From Lachnospiraceae bacterium (lineage in GTDB: Bacteria > Bacillota > Clostridia > Lachnospirales > Lachnospiraceae): 64,000 nt of DNA. Positions within the stretch are counted from its first letter, which is position 1. Each line of letters starts with the position of its first letter. Positions 26,181-34,505 of the stretch are shown piece after piece. Both the position numbers and the translations under genes were made by a program. The notes beneath the pieces were generated by a model. That model saw only the letters and a program-made list of their open reading frames with translations. It was not told the DNA's origin and searched no databases. The DNA is taken from NCBI GenBank assembly GCA_017450065.1, contig JAFSYI010000031.1, forward strand, positions 1-64,000. The letters are read 5' to 3'.

Positions 26181-26215
26181 TGAGTCAGGGGACATTCCCC
26201 TGACTCACTTTTTTT
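26181..26215 (+). terminator. Terminator of deoC-plsC-proA
   Basis: An 11-base-pair perfect stem TGAGTCAGGGG/CCCCTGACTCA with a 5-base loop ACATT is followed by CTTTTTTT, starting 9 bases after the proA stop. Confidence 0.9.
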
Positions 26216-27332
26216 AATCAAGTATTTCCGCCGCTTCTTTCAGCAGCTCTATTATTGGAAGATGCTGTGGACATACACCTTCACACTGACCGCAGCCTAC
26301 ACAGTCGGATGCCCTGCCGCTCCTTTGTACAAGGCCTGCATAGAAGTTTTTGGATCTCCAGTCATCAGGATATCTGCGCAGGGTATTTATAGTCCGGAAT
26401 ACATCCGGAATACTGATCTTCATAGGACATCCGTCACAGCAGTATTTACATGCCGTACATCCTATCTGCGCCGTTGCCAGCACTTTCTGCGTAACATCAT
26501 TGATAATAGCCATTTCATTATCGGAAACCGGCTCAAAATCAGTAAAGGTGGCAATGTTATCATCCATCTGTTCTTCACTTGACATACCTGAGAGCACGGT
26601 CATTACGCCCGGCAGTGACCCAACAAAACGAAGAGCCCAGGATGCAACCGATCTGTCGGGTCTTGCATTCTTAAATACAGAATTGATCTCATCACCCAGA
26701 TCAGCCAGCATACCGCCTCTTACAGGCTCCATAACGATCATCGGGATTTTTCTCTCATGAAGTATCTCATAAAGCTGCTGCGATCGTACAACCGGATTGG
26801 TCCTGTCAAGATAGTTAAGCTGTATCTGAACAAATTCCGTTTCGGGATGCCTGTCAAGAATATCTGTAAGCAGCTCGGGACTTCCATGATACGAGAAGCC
26901 GAAATGTCTTATCTTACCTTCCTCTTTAAGCTTTGATCCCCAGTTCCAGCAATCATATTTCTCGTAGTTATCATGGTTGGAACCATCCTCTACCGAGTGT
27001 AACAGATAGAAATCAAAATAATCGACTCCCGCTCTCTTTAACTGTTCATCAAATATCCTGTCCCTGTCTGCCGCACTTCTCATTTCCCACGCAGGAAGCT
27101 TCGTTGCAAGCATAAAGCTTTCCCTCGGATAACGCTTAACAAGCGCCTCCCTTGCTGCAACCTCAGACTTCCCGCCATGATAGATATATGCTGTATCGAA
27201 ATAATTCATACCTGACTTCATATACCTGTCTACCATACTGCATACCCGGTCAATATCAATACTGCCACTGTTTTCCGGAAGCCTCATAAGCCCAAATCCA
27301 AGTTTTGGCATCCTGTCAAGCTCTATACTCAT
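26214..27332 (-). CDS. Aldo/keto reductase with C-terminal ferredoxin domain
   Basis: The 372-residue cytoplasmic oxidoreductase has an aldo/keto reductase barrel: KLGFGLMRLPE at the N-terminus, catalytic Tyr in NYFDTAYIYHGGKSE (about 39-53), Lys in LATKLPAWE and YFDFYLLHSV. After residue 280 it carries Cys-rich iron-sulfur motifs: QIGCTACKYCCDGCPM and CVGCGQCEGVCPQHLPI. This fused AKR plus 4Fe-4S architecture is common in anaerobic Firmicutes. The substrate is not known. It is the last gene of the glycosidase/oxidoreductase cluster; a hairpin (27360-27385) lies in the gap before it. Confidence 0.9.
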   Translation of the reverse strand: MSIELDRMPKLGFGLMRLPENSGSIDIDRVCSMVDRYMKSGMNYFDTAYIYHGGKSEVAAREALVKRYPRESFMLATKLPAWEMRSAADRDRIFDEQLKRAGVDYFDFYLLHSVEDGSNHDNYEKYDCWNWGSKLKEEGKIRHFGFSYHGSPELLTDILDRHPETEFVQIQLNYLDRTNPVVRSQQLYEILHERKIPMIVMEPVRGGMLADLGDEINSVFKNARPDRSVASWALRFVGSLPGVMTVLSGMSSEEQMDDNIATFTDFEPVSDNEMAIINDVTQKVLATAQIGCTACKYCCDGCPMKISIPDVFRTINTLRRYPDDWRSKNFYAGLVQRSGRASDCVGCGQCEGVCPQHLPIIELLKEAAEILD

Positions 27333-27428
27333 TCAATACTCTCCTTTCATTTTCAAAGTGAGCCAGAAGATACTTCCTCTGACTCATCTTATGTACATAG
27401 TTAACCGTTCCGAAGAGTTACATTCACA

Positions 27429-28628
27429 TTATATGCAGATAACAGCCTCTTTGTCATCAGATAATTCTACATTAACAGACCTGTCTTCACAGCTCAGGCA
27501 GTAATCACCTTTAAATGCTTCAATATCAGCCCATCCGTTTTCATCCGTGATTACGGAGGTATCTGTCCACCACTCTTCCTTCACCAGCTTCTTAAGCATT
27601 TCAAATGAAGGCTTTATGGAATTATCCTTCCTTCTGAATCCGCTCGGTGCATTTAGCCATGCTCCGTCCCTGTAATCCCAGGTGGTTATGGCTTCAACAA
27701 GAGGATGTGAAAACAGTATACTGTACATTTCCTTTATCTCCCTTGCCTGCCTTTCCTCACCCTCAGGCGTAGAAGGCCATTCATCCACCTGCCAGTCATT
27801 AAGGTCTACGATATGCGGCGGCATTATCTCACCGGATATAAGCGTATTTTCGGTAAAATGTATGGGAAGACCGAAATGCCCGAATCTCTCAAGCACTTCT
27901 TCAAGCTTCTCCCTGCCCCAATAGCCCTGGTGCTGATGTGACTGTATGCCTATCGCACTTATGGGAACACCTGCATTAAGGCATCCGTCTATCAGTATCT
28001 CATAATTGGTCGATGTATTAAAATCATTTAACAGAAGGACTGCATCCGGATTACACTCATGAGCCTTCTCAAACACCTTCTTAATGAGTCCTACACGTCC
28101 GTTTTCCTTACATATGCGGGTTATTGCGTTATCATATTTATCAAATATCGGCATAATGACAACCTCATTGATAACATCCCACATATCTATGACACCTTTA
28201 AATCCGGTTACCTCCCTGTCTATCCTTTCAAGCTGCTTCTTTAATATGGTTTCATTATCATACTTCATCAGCCAGTCAGCACAGACAGTATGCCAGCACA
28301 GTGGATGACCCTTAACCTTAACGCCTTTTTCCATAAGATAGCGTGCGGCTTTCATAAGTACTTCCTTATTAGGCTTACCCTCTTCAGGCTCATAATTTCC
28401 CCAATAGAAAGGCAGGGTTGCATAATTAAATATTTCAAGCCACCCATCGGTGATATTCTTATATTCTTCTTCACCTTTCATCACATAGGGAAGAAAATCA
28501 AATGCCCCGCATCCAAACAGGAAACTGTGATTTATCTGCTTAACGTTTATTTTCTTCCCTGCAACCGGATTACCCTGCTCATCGTTAAACCTGACCTTCT
28601 TAAATACCTTTCTGTGTGAAATATCCAT
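27429..28628 (-). CDS. Glycoside hydrolase family 10 enzyme, cytoplasmic xylanase-like
   Basis: The 399-residue protein lacks a signal peptide. After a short beta-rich N-terminal module (VRFNDEQGNPVAGKKINVKQ) comes a GH10 TIM barrel with FLFGCGAFDF, LPFYWGNYEPEEGKPN, KGHPLCWHT, the acid/base Glu in WDVINE (Glu155) and the nucleophile in HFTEN (Glu260). A small beta module ends the protein. GH10 enzymes cleave beta-1,4-xylan; cytoplasmic members usually act on imported xylo-oligosaccharides or aryl-xylosides. It lies 9 bases downstream of the alcohol dehydrogenase gene in the same direction. Confidence 0.88.
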   Translation of the reverse strand: MDISHRKVFKKVRFNDEQGNPVAGKKINVKQINHSFLFGCGAFDFLPYVMKGEEEYKNITDGWLEIFNYATLPFYWGNYEPEEGKPNKEVLMKAARYLMEKGVKVKGHPLCWHTVCADWLMKYDNETILKKQLERIDREVTGFKGVIDMWDVINEVVIMPIFDKYDNAITRICKENGRVGLIKKVFEKAHECNPDAVLLLNDFNTSTNYEILIDGCLNAGVPISAIGIQSHQHQGYWGREKLEEVLERFGHFGLPIHFTENTLISGEIMPPHIVDLNDWQVDEWPSTPEGEERQAREIKEMYSILFSHPLVEAITTWDYRDGAWLNAPSGFRRKDNSIKPSFEMLKKLVKEEWWTDTSVITDENGWADIEAFKGDYCLSCEDRSVNVELSDDKEAVICI

Positions 28629-28637
28629 ATATGCTCC

Positions 28638-29813
28638 TTATACCATCATTTTATATATCTTTGTACATTCCTCTTCATCAAGAGTCACAAAGCCCGAAAT
28701 CGTTCCCTTTCTTCCGTCTCCGTTGCACAATATATCAACAAGCTTCGGAATATCCTCTTCCCTGGCTCCCAGCTCCTCGAAGTTTTTCGGCATTCCTATT
28801 GAAATAAGGAAGTTCCTGAATGCCTCGATACCTGCTCTTGCAGTTACCTCGGGATTGGCAAAATCCATCTGACAGCCCCAAATCCTTACAGCCGCCTGGG
28901 CAAATCTCATTACATTATGTGAAAGCTCATAAGTAAATACGGCAGGCATCGTAACAGCCAGTCCCGCGCCGTGTGCACAGTCATACAGAGCCGAAAGCTC
29001 ATGTTCTATCGTATGGCTGTTCCAGTCCTGAGTCCTTCCGACACCGCAGGAATTATTATGTGCCATTGTTCCTGCCCACATAATATTGGCTCTGGCCTGA
29101 TAATTATCGGGATCTTCAATAACCCTCGGACCCTCATGTATCATTGTAAGAAGAAGTCCTTCAATAAGCCTGTCTGTCACCTCTACCTCATCTGTATTGG
29201 TAAGATATCTCTCATACAGATGAGCCATGATATCAGTGATCCCGGCTGCTGTCTGATAAGGTGGCAGGGTCTGTGTAAGTGCGGGATTAAGAATGCTGAA
29301 CTTAGGCCTTATCACATCACCGTGAGCATCCCTTTTAAACATTCCGTCTTCCTTTGTAACCACCGAATCTCCGCTTCCTTCGCTGCCTGCTGCCGCAATC
29401 GTAAGGATAGTTCCTATCGGCAGTGCCTCTTCTATCCATTTGCCCTGATAGAAATCCCAAAAGTCTCCGTCATATATTGCACCCGCCGCAATAGCCTTTG
29501 AAGAATCGATAACGCTTCCTCCACCTACCGCAAGTATGAAATCAACGCCTTCCTTCCTGCACAGGTCAATACCCTCATACACAAGACCGCTTCTTGGATT
29601 TGGCTTTACTCCTCCCAGCTCAACATAAGCAATGCCGAAAGCATCAAGAGATGACCTTACCCTTCCAAGAAGTCCGGATCGCTCCGCACTTCCTCCGCCG
29701 TAATGGATAAGCACCTTGCTTCCCCCGAATCTCTTAACATATTTTCCTGCCTGATTCTCCGTATCCTTTCCAAATACAAAACATGTCGGTGAATAAAACT
29801 CAAAATTTTCCAT
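28638..29813 (-). CDS. Iron-containing alcohol dehydrogenase (butanol dehydrogenase type)
   Basis: The 391-residue group III alcohol dehydrogenase starts MENFEFYSPTCFVFGKDTE. It has the NAD(P)-binding ILAVGGGSVIDSSKAIAAG (about 100-118) and the metal-ligand segment TDIMAHLYERY with further His residues in SHTIEHELSALYDCAHGAG. These features match the BdhA/YqhD group, which reduces aldehydes with NAD(P)H. In this operon it may reduce sugar-derived or fermentation aldehydes. It precedes the GH10 gene by 9 bases and follows the AraC gene by 35 bases. Confidence 0.92.
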   Translation of the reverse strand: MENFEFYSPTCFVFGKDTENQAGKYVKRFGGSKVLIHYGGGSAERSGLLGRVRSSLDAFGIAYVELGGVKPNPRSGLVYEGIDLCRKEGVDFILAVGGGSVIDSSKAIAAGAIYDGDFWDFYQGKWIEEALPIGTILTIAAAGSEGSGDSVVTKEDGMFKRDAHGDVIRPKFSILNPALTQTLPPYQTAAGITDIMAHLYERYLTNTDEVEVTDRLIEGLLLTMIHEGPRVIEDPDNYQARANIMWAGTMAHNNSCGVGRTQDWNSHTIEHELSALYDCAHGAGLAVTMPAVFTYELSHNVMRFAQAAVRIWGCQMDFANPEVTARAGIEAFRNFLISIGMPKNFEELGAREEDIPKLVDILCNGDGRKGTISGFVTLDEEECTKIYKMMV

Positions 29814-29848
29814 GATCCTTCCTTTCCGCCCAAAGGCAGTAATGATAC

Positions 29849-30727
29849 TTAACTGTTGCTATCCTTAACATCTGTAAATAAAGCCCGGTATTCGCCCGGC
29901 GACATTCCCTTCTCATCGCGAAAGACCCTGTTGAAGCTCGGAATGCTCTGGAATCCGGACAGCATTGCCACTTCGGTAAGAGTCATGTTTTCCTGTGCGA
30001 GCAATATGGTAGCCTTTTCAAGCCTTATCGTATTGAGCCATTTACTGTAATTCATACCCGTAATGTTTTTAAAAATCCTTGAAAAATAGTCCTTGCTCAC
30101 CCCGGCCATCCTTGCCATTGACGCCTGCGACAGATCATCGGCCGTCAGGTTATTTTTAATATAGTCCGTTACCATTATCATCCTTCGCATAACGTCATCG
30201 GAATAACTCGTCCTGCTTTCGGTGCTTAACTCCTTTACGAATTCATCCCTGTGTTCATCAAGCGTAAGCATGAATTCCATAAGCAGCATACAGCAGCGGA
30301 GTTCTCTGTCAACCATATCCGAAAAGAAGATGTCCCTCATATTTTCTGCTATGACTCTAAGCTTACATACCAGCTGCTGATGAACATTTATACACAGTAC
30401 ATGGAGATTATGATAGAAATGCATTATCCTGCGAAGATCAAACAAAGAGTTTATAAACGCATTGCTGAACTGTATCACAAGTGATTCTTCCCTGTCGGCA
30501 TCAATTATCGCATGCATCTCCATGGGCCATATCAGGACAAAATCACCTTCCGTAAGCTTATACTCTTTCTGATTGACCATAAAAACATTGGTATCTCCTG
30601 GGCCAACAAGCAGTATTTCACCGTAAGAGTGCCAATGAGCATTGTAGCTTCTTTCCTTATATCCGGTAGACAGATTAAAGGCGCTCGAATTATCAAAATC
30701 ATATATCTCATACCGGCTGTAATCCAT
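29849..30727 (-). CDS. AraC family transcriptional regulator with cupin sensor domain
   Basis: The 292-residue protein has an N-terminal cupin (about 20-90; YNAHWHSYGEILLVGPG and GDFVLIWPMEMHAI), a helical linker, and two C-terminal helix-turn-helix motifs (DLSQASMARMAGVSKDYFSRIF and EVAMLSGFQSIPSFNRVFRDEKG, ending PGEYRA). Such regulators usually sense sugars. It lies 2 bases after the Gfo/Idh gene and is cotranscribed with the alcohol dehydrogenase and GH10 genes. It probably controls this operon, possibly through the inverted repeat at 31764-31820. Confidence 0.9.
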   Translation of the reverse strand: MDYSRYEIYDFDNSSAFNLSTGYKERSYNAHWHSYGEILLVGPGDTNVFMVNQKEYKLTEGDFVLIWPMEMHAIIDADREESLVIQFSNAFINSLFDLRRIMHFYHNLHVLCINVHQQLVCKLRVIAENMRDIFFSDMVDRELRCCMLLMEFMLTLDEHRDEFVKELSTESRTSYSDDVMRRMIMVTDYIKNNLTADDLSQASMARMAGVSKDYFSRIFKNITGMNYSKWLNTIRLEKATILLAQENMTLTEVAMLSGFQSIPSFNRVFRDEKGMSPGEYRALFTDVKDSNS

Positions 30728-30729
30728 AC

Positions 30730-31701
30730 TCAGTATCCTATCTTATTAAGCAGTTCATCCATAAGCACTGCGTTTCTTACGGAGAATTCCGGAGTTACAA
30801 GCTGCTTCTCATTATTCTCAATACAGCGTGTAAGCTGTTCAATCTCCAGAGTATAATTATGATCGGTTTCGACCGTTCTCGTAACTTCACCGTCTTTTGA
30901 TATAACGGTATAGCTTAAACTGCCTGACTGATTATACTCAACATCCGAACGTATACAGCCTGTGGATCCGTGAATGTACAGCCTGTCAAATCTTGCATCC
31001 GATCCGGGATCGAAGATCATTCCGACATTAAAGGATGCTCTCATGCCGTTTTTGAACTTAATTAACGCTGCCGTAAAGACATCAACACCAAAATCATTGA
31101 ATTCGGCCCTGCCCATTACATATTCGGGTTCCGAATCGGTCATGGACAGTATCATCGTAGTACAATAGCATCCAAGATCATACACAGCGCCGCCGCCCAT
31201 TTCCTTATGTAGCCTGATATCCTCAACATAACCCTGGGTTATAAATGCCGTTTCGATATAGTCAACATCTCCTATGATGCCGCTCTTAACATCCTCCTTA
31301 AGCGAAGCAACATACTGACTGTGAAGATATGCATATGCCTCCATCAGAATAACTCCGTTTGCCTCTGCCTCATCAAACATTTCTCTTGCATCATCCGCAT
31401 TAAGTGCAAGTGGTTTTTCACAAAGTACATGCTTTCCCGCCTTAAGTGCCTTTATGACCCATTCCTTATGAAGATGATTGGGAAGAGGAATATATACAGC
31501 CTGTACATCCTTATCCTCAAGCAGAGCATCATATCCGATATAGGATTTTTCGAATCCGAATTCTTCCTTATACTTCTTCACCTTCTCTTCGTTCCTGCCC
31601 GCAATTGCATACAGCTCACAGCCCTTTGCCCTTTTCATGCCGGGGATCGTACAGCCCTTTGCTATATTTGCTGTTCCAAGAACACCCCATTTTACTGCCA
31701 T
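30730..31701 (-). CDS. Gfo/Idh/MocA family oxidoreductase
   Basis: The 323-residue NAD(P)-dependent sugar or polyol dehydrogenase has a Rossmann domain MAVKWGVLGTANIAKGCTIPG (about 1-21) and the signature CEKPLALNADDAREMFD (about 94-110). A C-terminal beta-sheet domain includes EMGGGAVYDLGCYC (substrate-pocket residues). The substrate cannot be read from the sequence; relatives act on glucose, fructose, xylose or inositol derivatives. AAGGAAGGAG lies 7 bases before the ATG. It is the first gene of the cluster that runs to the aldo/keto reductase at 26214. Confidence 0.9.
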   Translation of the reverse strand: MAVKWGVLGTANIAKGCTIPGMKRAKGCELYAIAGRNEEKVKKYKEEFGFEKSYIGYDALLEDKDVQAVYIPLPNHLHKEWVIKALKAGKHVLCEKPLALNADDAREMFDEAEANGVILMEAYAYLHSQYVASLKEDVKSGIIGDVDYIETAFITQGYVEDIRLHKEMGGGAVYDLGCYCTTMILSMTDSEPEYVMGRAEFNDFGVDVFTAALIKFKNGMRASFNVGMIFDPGSDARFDRLYIHGSTGCIRSDVEYNQSGSLSYTVISKDGEVTRTVETDHNYTLEIEQLTRCIENNEKQLVTPEFSVRNAVLMDELLNKIGY

Positions 31702-31763
31702 ACCTTCTCTCCTTCCTTTATACCCTGTTTCCTGTATCCTGCAGCTTAAGAACAGGTAATGTC

Positions 31764-31820
31764 ATAAGAAGTCAGTAACTGTCTATAGGATATCATATAT
31801 AATTCCCCATGACTTCTTAT
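31764..31820. promoter_or_regulatory. 11-base perfect inverted repeat at the Gfo/Idh operon promoter
   Basis: ATAAGAAGTCA (31764-31774) and TGACTTCTTAT (31810-31820) are exact reverse complements separated by 35 bases. The right-hand arm overlaps the -10 of the leftward promoter; the other lies in the transcribed leader about 60 bases before the ATG. A 46-base half-site distance (about 4.4 turns) is compatible with a dimeric regulator such as the operon's own AraC protein. Confidence 0.5.
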
Positions 31821-31843
31821 ATTTTGACCTTTTTCCTTGTCAA
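31816..31843 (-). promoter_or_regulatory. Promoter of the Gfo/Idh-AraC-ADH-GH10-AKR operon
   Basis: On the minus strand TTGACA is followed after 16 bases by TATAAG, a near-consensus housekeeping promoter. The predicted start near 31809 gives a leader of roughly 110 bases before the ATG at 31701. Confidence 0.65.
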
Positions 31844-31850
31844 ATCTTGT

Positions 31851-31903
31851 TAAAAAAACTACACCTGTGAATATATTGATAATATACATCTGCAGGTGTA
31901 GTT
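31851..31903 (-). terminator. Terminator downstream of ddl
   Basis: An 11-base-pair stem AACTACACCTG/CAGGTGTAGTT with a 25-base loop is followed on the minus strand by a run of T (the plus-strand A-run at 31852-31858). It separates ddl from the next operon's promoter. Confidence 0.7.
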
Positions 31904-31924
31904 ACATATCTTATTGTTTTTTTA

Positions 31925-33109
31925 TTACAGCTTTGACCCTCCCTTGGAACCTCCAAAGCTTGCAGAATTGAGGATATTGGTATCAAAGGTAAAGGTCAGG
32001 CTCTCTTCCTGACGGGCTCTTTTAAGACTCAGATCGATCATACGTGTCAGAAGCTCCTTATACGGAATACCTATGGGTTCCCATAAATAGAAGGACAAAG
32101 AGCCCGGAATCGTATTTATTTCATTAAAGTACAGCCTGTCATTCTCTTCATCGATCATAAAATCAATCCTTGCAACACCGTTGCATCCAAGCAGCTTAAA
32201 GGAGCGGACTGCCATCTGTCTTATTTCTTCCCTTAGTTCATCGGATATCCCGGCCGGTATCTTTCTGGATACGCTTGCCATACCCTTACTGCCGCTTCCC
32301 TTTGCATTGCTGACATATTTATCCTCGTAGCTTAATATGTCCTCAGTATGGAGAGGTTCCTCACATTCGGAAGCGATCGCCTCATTCTCATCACCGAGTA
32401 CCGCACAGTTTATCTCCCGCAGCCTTGTTATCGCATGCTCAACCAGCACCTTCGTGGCATAACGGAAAGCATCATCTATTGAATTTGTCAGTTCTACCCT
32501 GTTTTTTGCAACACTGATGCCGACGCTTGACCCTAAATTGACCGGCTTTACAATGGCCGGATAGCCTATTTCCTTTTCAACATTGTCAAGTAATACCTCA
32601 ATATCCGCATAATCAGACAATGTATACAGCTTCGCGTCAAGAACCGGAACATCTCCTTCCTTAAGAACAGCCTTCATTATAAATTTGTCCATTCCTATTG
32701 CGGATGCAGTCACGTCACAGCCAACAAACGGTATTCCCAGAGTCTTAAGGTATCCCTGAAATGCTCCGTCCTCAACATTGGTACCGTGAACCACCGGAAA
32801 TGCAATATCTATCTCAGTCTCAAGGTTCTTTCCAAACTTTTTAAGCGGAAACGGCATCAGCTTAACCCGTCCGTTTTCATTTATCATTATTACTCTCCGG
32901 GATCTGTTAAGAAGTGCGTTTATATCCTTATAAGCCTCTATATTACCGATATCCTCTCCTATATACATTTCATTCTTCTTTGTCATGTAGACGGGAATCA
33001 CTTCATATTTATCCGTATCCATGGAAAGAATCGCCTGAATACCCGATATTACGGATACCTCATGTTCAACACTCTTACCGCCAAAGATCATGGCCACCCT
33101 TGTTTTCAT
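31925..33109 (-). CDS. ddl: D-alanine--D-alanine ligase
   Basis: Ddl joins two D-alanines for the peptidoglycan stem peptide. The 394-residue ATP-grasp enzyme has GGKSVEHEVSVISG (about 10-23), FPVVHGTNVEDGAFQGYLKT (about 108-127), ATP-site AIVKPVNLGSSVGISVA and the metal-binding ARIDFMIDEENDRLYFNEINTIPG region. The loop has SYEDKYV with the Tyr typical of D-Ala-D-Ala rather than D-Lac ligases. It is longer than average by a C-terminal tail of about 30 residues ending SFGGSKGGSKL. The gene stands alone, with its own terminator. Confidence 0.93.
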   Translation of the reverse strand: MKTRVAMIFGGKSVEHEVSVISGIQAILSMDTDKYEVIPVYMTKKNEMYIGEDIGNIEAYKDINALLNRSRRVIMINENGRVKLMPFPLKKFGKNLETEIDIAFPVVHGTNVEDGAFQGYLKTLGIPFVGCDVTASAIGMDKFIMKAVLKEGDVPVLDAKLYTLSDYADIEVLLDNVEKEIGYPAIVKPVNLGSSVGISVAKNRVELTNSIDDAFRYATKVLVEHAITRLREINCAVLGDENEAIASECEEPLHTEDILSYEDKYVSNAKGSGSKGMASVSRKIPAGISDELREEIRQMAVRSFKLLGCNGVARIDFMIDEENDRLYFNEINTIPGSLSFYLWEPIGIPYKELLTRMIDLSLKRARQEESLTFTFDTNILNSASFGGSKGGSKL

Positions 33110-33218
33110 TATGCTCCTCCTTCAAACTGTCATTATCTTATCGTAAACCCGTTGCAAAACATTATATCATAATTCCTGCAATACGGTTAGTAATTAATGC
33201 TCAAAGGAGCTGTTCAAA

Positions 33219-33335
33219 TTACAGTATTTCCCTTATATCCTCCGTTATCTCCAGTACAATAAGCTGTAAAGCCTTAATTACCGCTCCCGTAAGCGCGGCA
33301 GAAATGATAATGGTCTCAACGATGATATAATCCAT
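33219..33335 (-). CDS. Small hydrophobic peptide of 38 residues
   Basis: The ATG at 33335 has a perfect AAGGAGG 5 bases upstream. The peptide begins MDYIIVETIIISAALTGAV, a membrane-spanning stretch, and ends in an acidic IleThrGluAsp-type tail. A longer frame to 33416 has no comparable site. It lies between ddl and an AraC regulator. I do not recognise it; small membrane peptides of this kind include type I toxins and stress peptides, but nothing shows such a role. Confidence 0.5.
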   Translation of the reverse strand: MDYIIVETIIISAALTGAVIKALQLIVLEITEDIREIL

Positions 33336-33453
33336 GGCAGCCTCCTTCGTTTCCCTTACGGGATCTGTTGTTAAGCCTTTTATTAGCGGCTCTGAAAGGA
33401 TTCTATCATGGCTCATTATTTAATCAGTCCAATAAAAGTCACACTAATTTATT

Positions 33454-34311
33454 CTATCTCAGATTACCGGGAGTCATACCCTTATGCTTCCTGAATGCCC
33501 TGGTAAAATGACTCTGATCCGCATATCCCAGCTCCTGGCTTATATCATTCAGGCTAAGATCCGTGAACTTAAGCATCTCTTCCGCCCGTTCAACCCTCAG
33601 CATCTCAAGATGCTCCTTGCAGGACCGTCCGTACATCTCCTTAAAGCACCGTGCAAAATTTGAATAACTCATATTGCATCTTTTTGCGAGCTCTTCAACC
33701 CTTGGATTCTCATCAATGTGCAGATCGATATATTCGATTATATTCTGCAGTGAAAGCTCCTCGCGCGATACATATTCCGATACTTTGGAGAAGTCGATGC
33801 CCTCTTTCTGCCAGATCCTTATAAGCATGGTCATAAGAAGGCATAATCTGGCATGTACCATAATATCAAAGCCGATATCCTTTTTCCTTAATTCCTCCTC
33901 ACATCCCTTAAAGAAAAGACCGTTATCATGAAGACCGCTCTCTTCGGGAAGAAAGCATATCCTTGCGTTCTGCTTCCTTGCCACGGTTAGAAGTGTCTGA
34001 AGCCTTGGTGTAAAATTCGTATTGACGGCAAGTCTTGACGGATCGAATTTAATACCCACAAATACTGCTCTTTTGATGCTGCTCGCATACATGGAATGCA
34101 GCATATCTCCAAAGAACACCAGCATATTTCCTTCCTTAATATAATATTCCTTCTCATCGGCAGCAGCAAACATACTGCCTTCTGTCATATACAGTATCTC
34201 AACATAGGGATGAAAATGCGGACGTACGGGAAAGTCATTAACAAGCGTATCAAATGCGAATGTTTCATAGGGGGTATTTAAAATATCGGAGTATTCATAC
34301 AGGTAGTTCAT
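33454..34311 (-). CDS. AraC family transcriptional regulator, likely controlling the MATE exporter
   Basis: The 285-residue protein has an N-terminal cupin sensor (about 20-90; FPVRPHFHPYVEILYMTEG and GNMLVFFGDMLHSMYA). The C-terminal double helix-turn-helix (about 185-285) includes VEELAKRCNMSYSNFARCFKE and LNDISQELGYADQSHFTRAF, ending PGNLR. It is transcribed divergently from the MATE gene with 194 bases between, the usual layout for a local activator. A TATAAT at about 34400 on the minus strand is a plausible -10. The effector is unknown. Confidence 0.9.
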   Translation of the reverse strand: MNYLYEYSDILNTPYETFAFDTLVNDFPVRPHFHPYVEILYMTEGSMFAAADEKEYYIKEGNMLVFFGDMLHSMYASSIKRAVFVGIKFDPSRLAVNTNFTPRLQTLLTVARKQNARICFLPEESGLHDNGLFFKGCEEELRKKDIGFDIMVHARLCLLMTMLIRIWQKEGIDFSKVSEYVSREELSLQNIIEYIDLHIDENPRVEELAKRCNMSYSNFARCFKEMYGRSCKEHLEMLRVERAEEMLKFTDLSLNDISQELGYADQSHFTRAFRKHKGMTPGNLR

Positions 34312-34505
34312 GATCGTATCTGAAAAATATTCTATGCCTTTCTATGTATTTATCGTGAATAATCGATTTTTTGATAGATTTATTCTATAAACGTGATGTT
34401 TTATTATAACATTCCTGTGTATATTGGTCTACACTCATAAAACAACAATTTACAATTAAGGAACCTACGTTTTTAACAAATAATGTAACTTCAGGGAGGT
34501 ATAAC

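Noticed and set aside
27360-27385. Hairpin between the GH10 and aldo/keto reductase genes as a terminator
   Set aside because: The 8-base-pair stem includes a G-U pair and is followed by only three T, so it is at most a weak attenuator.
31925-33109. ddl as a vancomycin-resistance-type D-Ala-D-Ser/D-Lac ligase
   Set aside because: The loop keeps the SYEDKY pattern of D-Ala-D-Ala ligases and no vanT, vanX or vanY genes are near.
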